64,000 nt of DNA from Phoenix dactylifera. Lineage: Eukaryota > Streptophyta > Magnoliopsida > Arecales > Arecaceae. A program made the translations under genes and the position numbers. The stretch's first letter is position 1. Every line of letters starts with the position of its first letter. Below are positions 61,101-64,000 of the stretch, piece by piece. The stretch spans positions 7,164,475 through 7,228,474 of the forward strand of contig NC_052407.1 of NCBI RefSeq assembly GCF_009389715.1. The letters run 5' to 3'. The notes beneath the pieces are model-generated. The model searched no databases. It was given only the letters and a program-made list of their open reading frames with translations, and was not told the origin of the DNA.

Positions 61101-62896
61101 TAATGTGTGATAGTGGTAAAAGGAAAGGGTAACTTCAAAGAAAAGCACTGGCAGAGTTACAATCATGAGACAGGAAGCCTATGTATTTTCAGTAGACCAA
61201 GTCAGTAGGTGCCAGTGACACTAGCAGTAAGTTTTTATCTGTTGTAGATATTTGTTAAAAAATATTTTTCTGAGGTATTGGTGGGTAAAAGTCAGATCCA
61301 TAGAAATAAAGAGGGAGTGTTATAGTGTTCTCCAGGGGAGACAAATTTTTTCTGGGTGAACTTTTAAAATGTATGGTGTGGATGAGCTATTGAGAAAGGT
61401 TTCATCTGAATATATTAGGGGAAGCTTTTTAAAGTAGAGGTATGTGAAAAAGAAATGTGTGGATGGATTAAAATTGTGCATTCTTGCTTGCATCCAAAAA
61501 AAAGAGAAGGGTGGGTGGGTAACTAGTATCTATCTTTGTGTAATTATGTGCACACAATATGCCTTTTTCTTGATGTCTTTATACTTAATTTATTTTCTTC
61601 TTCTTGTTCTGTTTGTTGCGGGAATCCACCAACAAACAGAGGGTTAATCTTGCTTATTGTACCTTTATTGATTGAATAAGCCCGAGATTTGTTTATTACT
61701 TTACCTCTTTAGCAAATGCAGTAAGGGAAAAATATAACCAACACGTGTCTCTTATAATCTTGTTGCTAGTGGATGCTTTCTGCTAAATTGCTTTGCGGAC
61801 TGTGAAAGATTTATCTTGAGCATGAGAAGCATAATGATATGAAATATACAAAAGGAAGCAAGGAAGCAAAAATGTTAAAAGTTTGACTTACATAATTACA
61901 AAAGATGATTGGCTGAAAAAAAGTTTGAAGGATTTAAGACTTGCAGGCATATGCAAATAGCTCAAGGTAGGATTTCAAGTAATTGTTCACAATGTGGCAC
62001 TACATAAGTATTCCCTAAGATGGAGACTTTGGAGCAATTAAGCAGATCTCCAAGCACTATGGGGTCTGGTATTGCTTCCCATATCCATTAGTAGGTGAGG
62101 TGCAGATTACTATTTCAACGTCTTCTGACCATTTGTTTACTAAAATTACTCTTTGGTCCTGATCTATAAGTTTAGTAGGGAAAAGAAAGGCAACTGCATT
62201 TGTTTAGGTCCAACTTATTTTTCAAGTTCGAGAACATCTGTCTTGTCTGTTGCCTGATGAAGAACCTTAATATGAAATTATGAGCAAGTATATAAATTCA
62301 AGGCCTTCCTACATATGACCATGCATAGGAGCCTCATTAAAGACCCTCTCTTTGCTTAATAACATCAATCCACAGCCTTTTCTCACCTTGCCATCCATAA
62401 AAACTCCAAACTTCCCATGACGATAGGACCAGAGAAGCAACTTTGTGTTCAGTTGGCAACAATAAATAGTGCTAAGATCCTCAAGCTTCTATTGGATAAT
62501 TTTTATGAGAGAAGGATGAAATCTTTTGGTCATGCTTGAAGGCTTTTGCAATGATACCGAATTCATCAGCATAATGTAAAATACCGCTAGATACCTGGAC
62601 CCTTGTACGATAAAACTTTGTTGTCTGATATTTTGTTTTCTTTTTCCTTTTCCTTTTATTTTAACCTCCCGATATAACATGATAACTTTTATTTTTTGGT
62701 GGCATAAATTGATGGTACCATGCATCGCTCAAATGGTAATTTGTGAAGTGTATTATATGCACTAGCAACATAGTGACGCATGGAAATTATGTTCATGTCC
62801 TTTAATAATTGTAGATATCTTGATTTCAGGCCATCGAGGATTTAACAAAAGCACTGGAATTTGAGCCAAATTCATCAGATATTCTACATGAAAGGG
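49117..62896 (+). CDS. SRFR1: TPR immune regulator, SUPPRESSOR OF rps4-RLD 1-like (5' part)
   Basis: Seven exons lie in the window: 49117-49235, 49398-49507, 54651-55144, 60448-60492, 60575-60676, 60747-60827 and 62830-62896; the gene runs on past the end. They join in frame to 339 residues. Residues 1 to about 110 (ELAKLCSTRNWSKAIRVLDS; DI|CNRAFCYSQLELHKHVIKD; ALQLDPKALQAYILKG|NALS) form N-terminal TPRs; 110-225 is a polar linker with a threefold repeat; SLDFRLSRGIAQ|VNEGNYDQAIS begins a second TPR block (NPTYPEALIGRGTAYAFQRE; AWKRRGQARAAMGEFVE|AIE). The order and sequence match SRFR1, a negative regulator of effector-triggered immunity that restrains TIR-NLR proteins and interacts with EDS1 and TCP factors in Arabidopsis. 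Introns 2 and 3 exceed 5 kb. Intron 6 begins GC, not GT. Confidence 0.9.
49508..54650 (+). other. SRFR1-like intron 2 (5,143 bp) with repeat insertions
   Basis: GT...AG intron. It holds an A-rich stretch (51100-51420), a GA-rich block at 53540-54062 (listed separately), and no frame with a recognisable domain. Confidence 0.8.
53540..54062 (+). mobile_element. GA-rich partial element in intron 2 of the SRFR1-like gene
   Basis: The block opens 'aggttcgctgaaccggta' and runs through 'catattggttggctaccagtatggtacagt' and 'gtaccatgccgtgtcgg', then turns into a long (GA/GGGA)n purine stretch to about 54062. A matching right end is not found, so it is partial. A degraded relative lies near 35090-35225. 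Confidence 0.45.
56664..57226. mobile_element. GGTTTTAAATC-ended element with purine-rich core
   Basis: The left end GGTTTTAAATCACGATGGGA, continuing 'cggtgggcatcc', pairs with the reverse complement of the right end (GGTTTTAAATCCCATGGGAT, 'ggaggcatcc'). About 350 bp of its inside (56768-57110) are nearly pure purine, (GGAAAGAAGAAA)n. Non-coding; Lys/Glu- and Phe/Ser-rich frames across it are artefacts. Confidence 0.65.
58160..58223 (+). repeat. 32-bp tandem duplication
   Basis: The 32-base unit beginning TGATAAAGAAAAGGTTATAT is present twice (58160-58191 and 58192-58223) with no difference. Confidence 0.93.
59377..59925 (+). mobile_element. 'Gggatggcaacggatcgg' type repeat in intron 3
   Basis: The block opens GGGATGGCAACGGATCGGTA and carries 'cttggggcggggcgaggc', then after an A-rich middle returns to 'gggcaggttttaccattacctg', 'gtcgggtaaaatctgtccc' and 'aggttgggtcaggta'. 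It is a style of plant non-coding repeat; a mirrored right end is not resolved. Confidence 0.4.
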
Positions 62897-64000
62897 GTTA
62901 GTTCTTCCAACCTTTTTTTCTTAGTCTATTTCACATAATGCGTATTGATATCGACCCTCCTGTTTTCTTGTATGTACTTTTTTCCCTTCTCTTTGAAATA
63001 AAGACATGTATAAACAAGGAAAAGTCTTGGCAATAATCTTCTCTTTTCCTCCAGACAGCATAACATCTAAGAAAATAGATATAAGCGACCGGAGCTAACT
63101 CTTCCTATCATGGCTAGTTAAAATGTCATTGACAAAATGATTGGTTGACTTAATGCTTTATATGCTCATCATAACAACAATTGGCTGAAAATGCCTTTCC
63201 AAAATTAAGAATACTATTCTGCTTTTATTTCATTATCTGCAAATTAATTTTCCTGATTGAGCTATGAGAAATTGAATGGGCTTGCAAGATTAAATGACTA
63301 GAACATACTTTTGTGCTATAAGTGTGCTACATCCTAACCAGTATCGAACTCTAGTTTTTTGATATATTGCTTTGAGAGTTTTAACTCATGAAAACTTAAA
63401 ATCTTGTACTTCTATTTAGATAGCTATATCATGAGGTTTTTTGGTCATAACATGCCTTGTTATCTTTGTGTGACGCTTACCAGCTTGCAATAAGAAAGCA
63501 CTTAGGGATCTCCCTCCCTCCCCCCCTCTGTGTGTGTGTGTGTGTAATCTATTATACCAAGTGTGAGGGATAAATTGAATAAAACTTCCGCCTTTGTATC
63601 GAGGGAATGAAAATAAGGATCCCTAAGAGAGTAGAAATAAAAACAAGATAATTAACAACATGGGTGCAGCCTCCAAGGGACAATAGTAACACGGCTTTTC
63701 AACCTTAGTCTCTATTTTAGCAACTTTATCTGTCATAAAGGGATTAATTTAGAAAGTGCAAGCTGCCAAATGGATAGCTTTTATCGATAAGATGTTATTT
63801 AAGTTGATCAATGGTATGGAAGTATCCAAGTTTTTTGCATCTTCTTCCATGGCCATCATATGATGTGTATATCACATGACCAGCAATGAGCATACTTGGT
63901 TGTAGCCTGCATTATAGTACCAACTTGATTGGTATCGTTCACTTTGATACTATTTGCCATGAATATGTTTTCATATTGCATATCCTGCAAGGCATGAATA
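62897..64000 (+). other. SRFR1-like intron 7, 5' part
   Basis: The intron starts GTTAGT at 62897, and I find no further exon before the window ends. It contains a short (GT)n run near 63530-63545. The next TPR exon should lie beyond 64000. Confidence 0.6.

Noticed and set aside
1..64000. CRISPR arrays, bacterial operons, phage or viral genes, tRNA or rRNA genes
   Set aside because: The sequence is plant nuclear DNA with spliced genes. I saw no repeat-spacer array, no cloverleaf or rRNA stretch that I could support by eye, and no viral coding sequence; a dedicated tRNA search was not possible.

Overview
The window is nuclear DNA of a flowering plant, most likely a palm-like monocot. The genes have GC-rich first exons and AT-rich introns, some introns exceed 5 kb, the protein families are plant-specific (subtilase, clade D PP2C, SRFR1), and the spacers are full of LINE, Copia, hAT-like and MITE debris. 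The taxon is inferred from composition and general gene resemblance, not from a database search.

Six protein-coding genes are supported, all on the plus strand: (1) the 3' end of a subtilisin-like protease (3-995); (2) a two-exon ankyrin/Rmt2-type methyltransferase-like gene (9947-11975); (3) a five-exon tail-anchored syntaxin-like gene (16506-19757); (4) a small single-exon hydrophilic LEA-like gene with a promoter rich in seed-type RY motifs (22706-22975); (5) a four-exon clade D PP2C phosphatase (40412-44288); (6) the 5' part of a TPR immune regulator resembling SRFR1 (49117-62896 and beyond), with two 5 kb introns and one GC-AG intron. The reading frame is unbroken across every splice junction I assigned. 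The genes do not form a pathway; this is ordinary gene-sparse plant chromatin.

Spacers: 3.2-7.7 kb holds a large inverted (foldback) structure of polypurine/polypyrimidine blocks, a 21-bp repeat array in alternating orientation, and a central 238-bp hairpin. 8.0-9.1 kb has two dead LINE RNase H fragments. 24.5-26.2 kb is a hAT-like relic with an 8-bp target duplication, into which an 880-bp element with about 50-bp inverted ends and an internal hairpin has inserted. Three copies of one 430-485-bp MITE family lie at 27.5, 36.4 and 46.5 kb. 31.2-33.3 kb has an LTR-like piece, a Copia gag fragment and a 96-bp tandem repeat. 38.9-40.0 kb is a further inverted-end element that stops about 390 bp before the PP2C start codon.

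I found no undescribed multi-gene system. The most unusual items are the foldback/purine-block locus, the nested hairpin element, the GC-AG intron, and a threefold repeat in the linker of the SRFR1-like protein.
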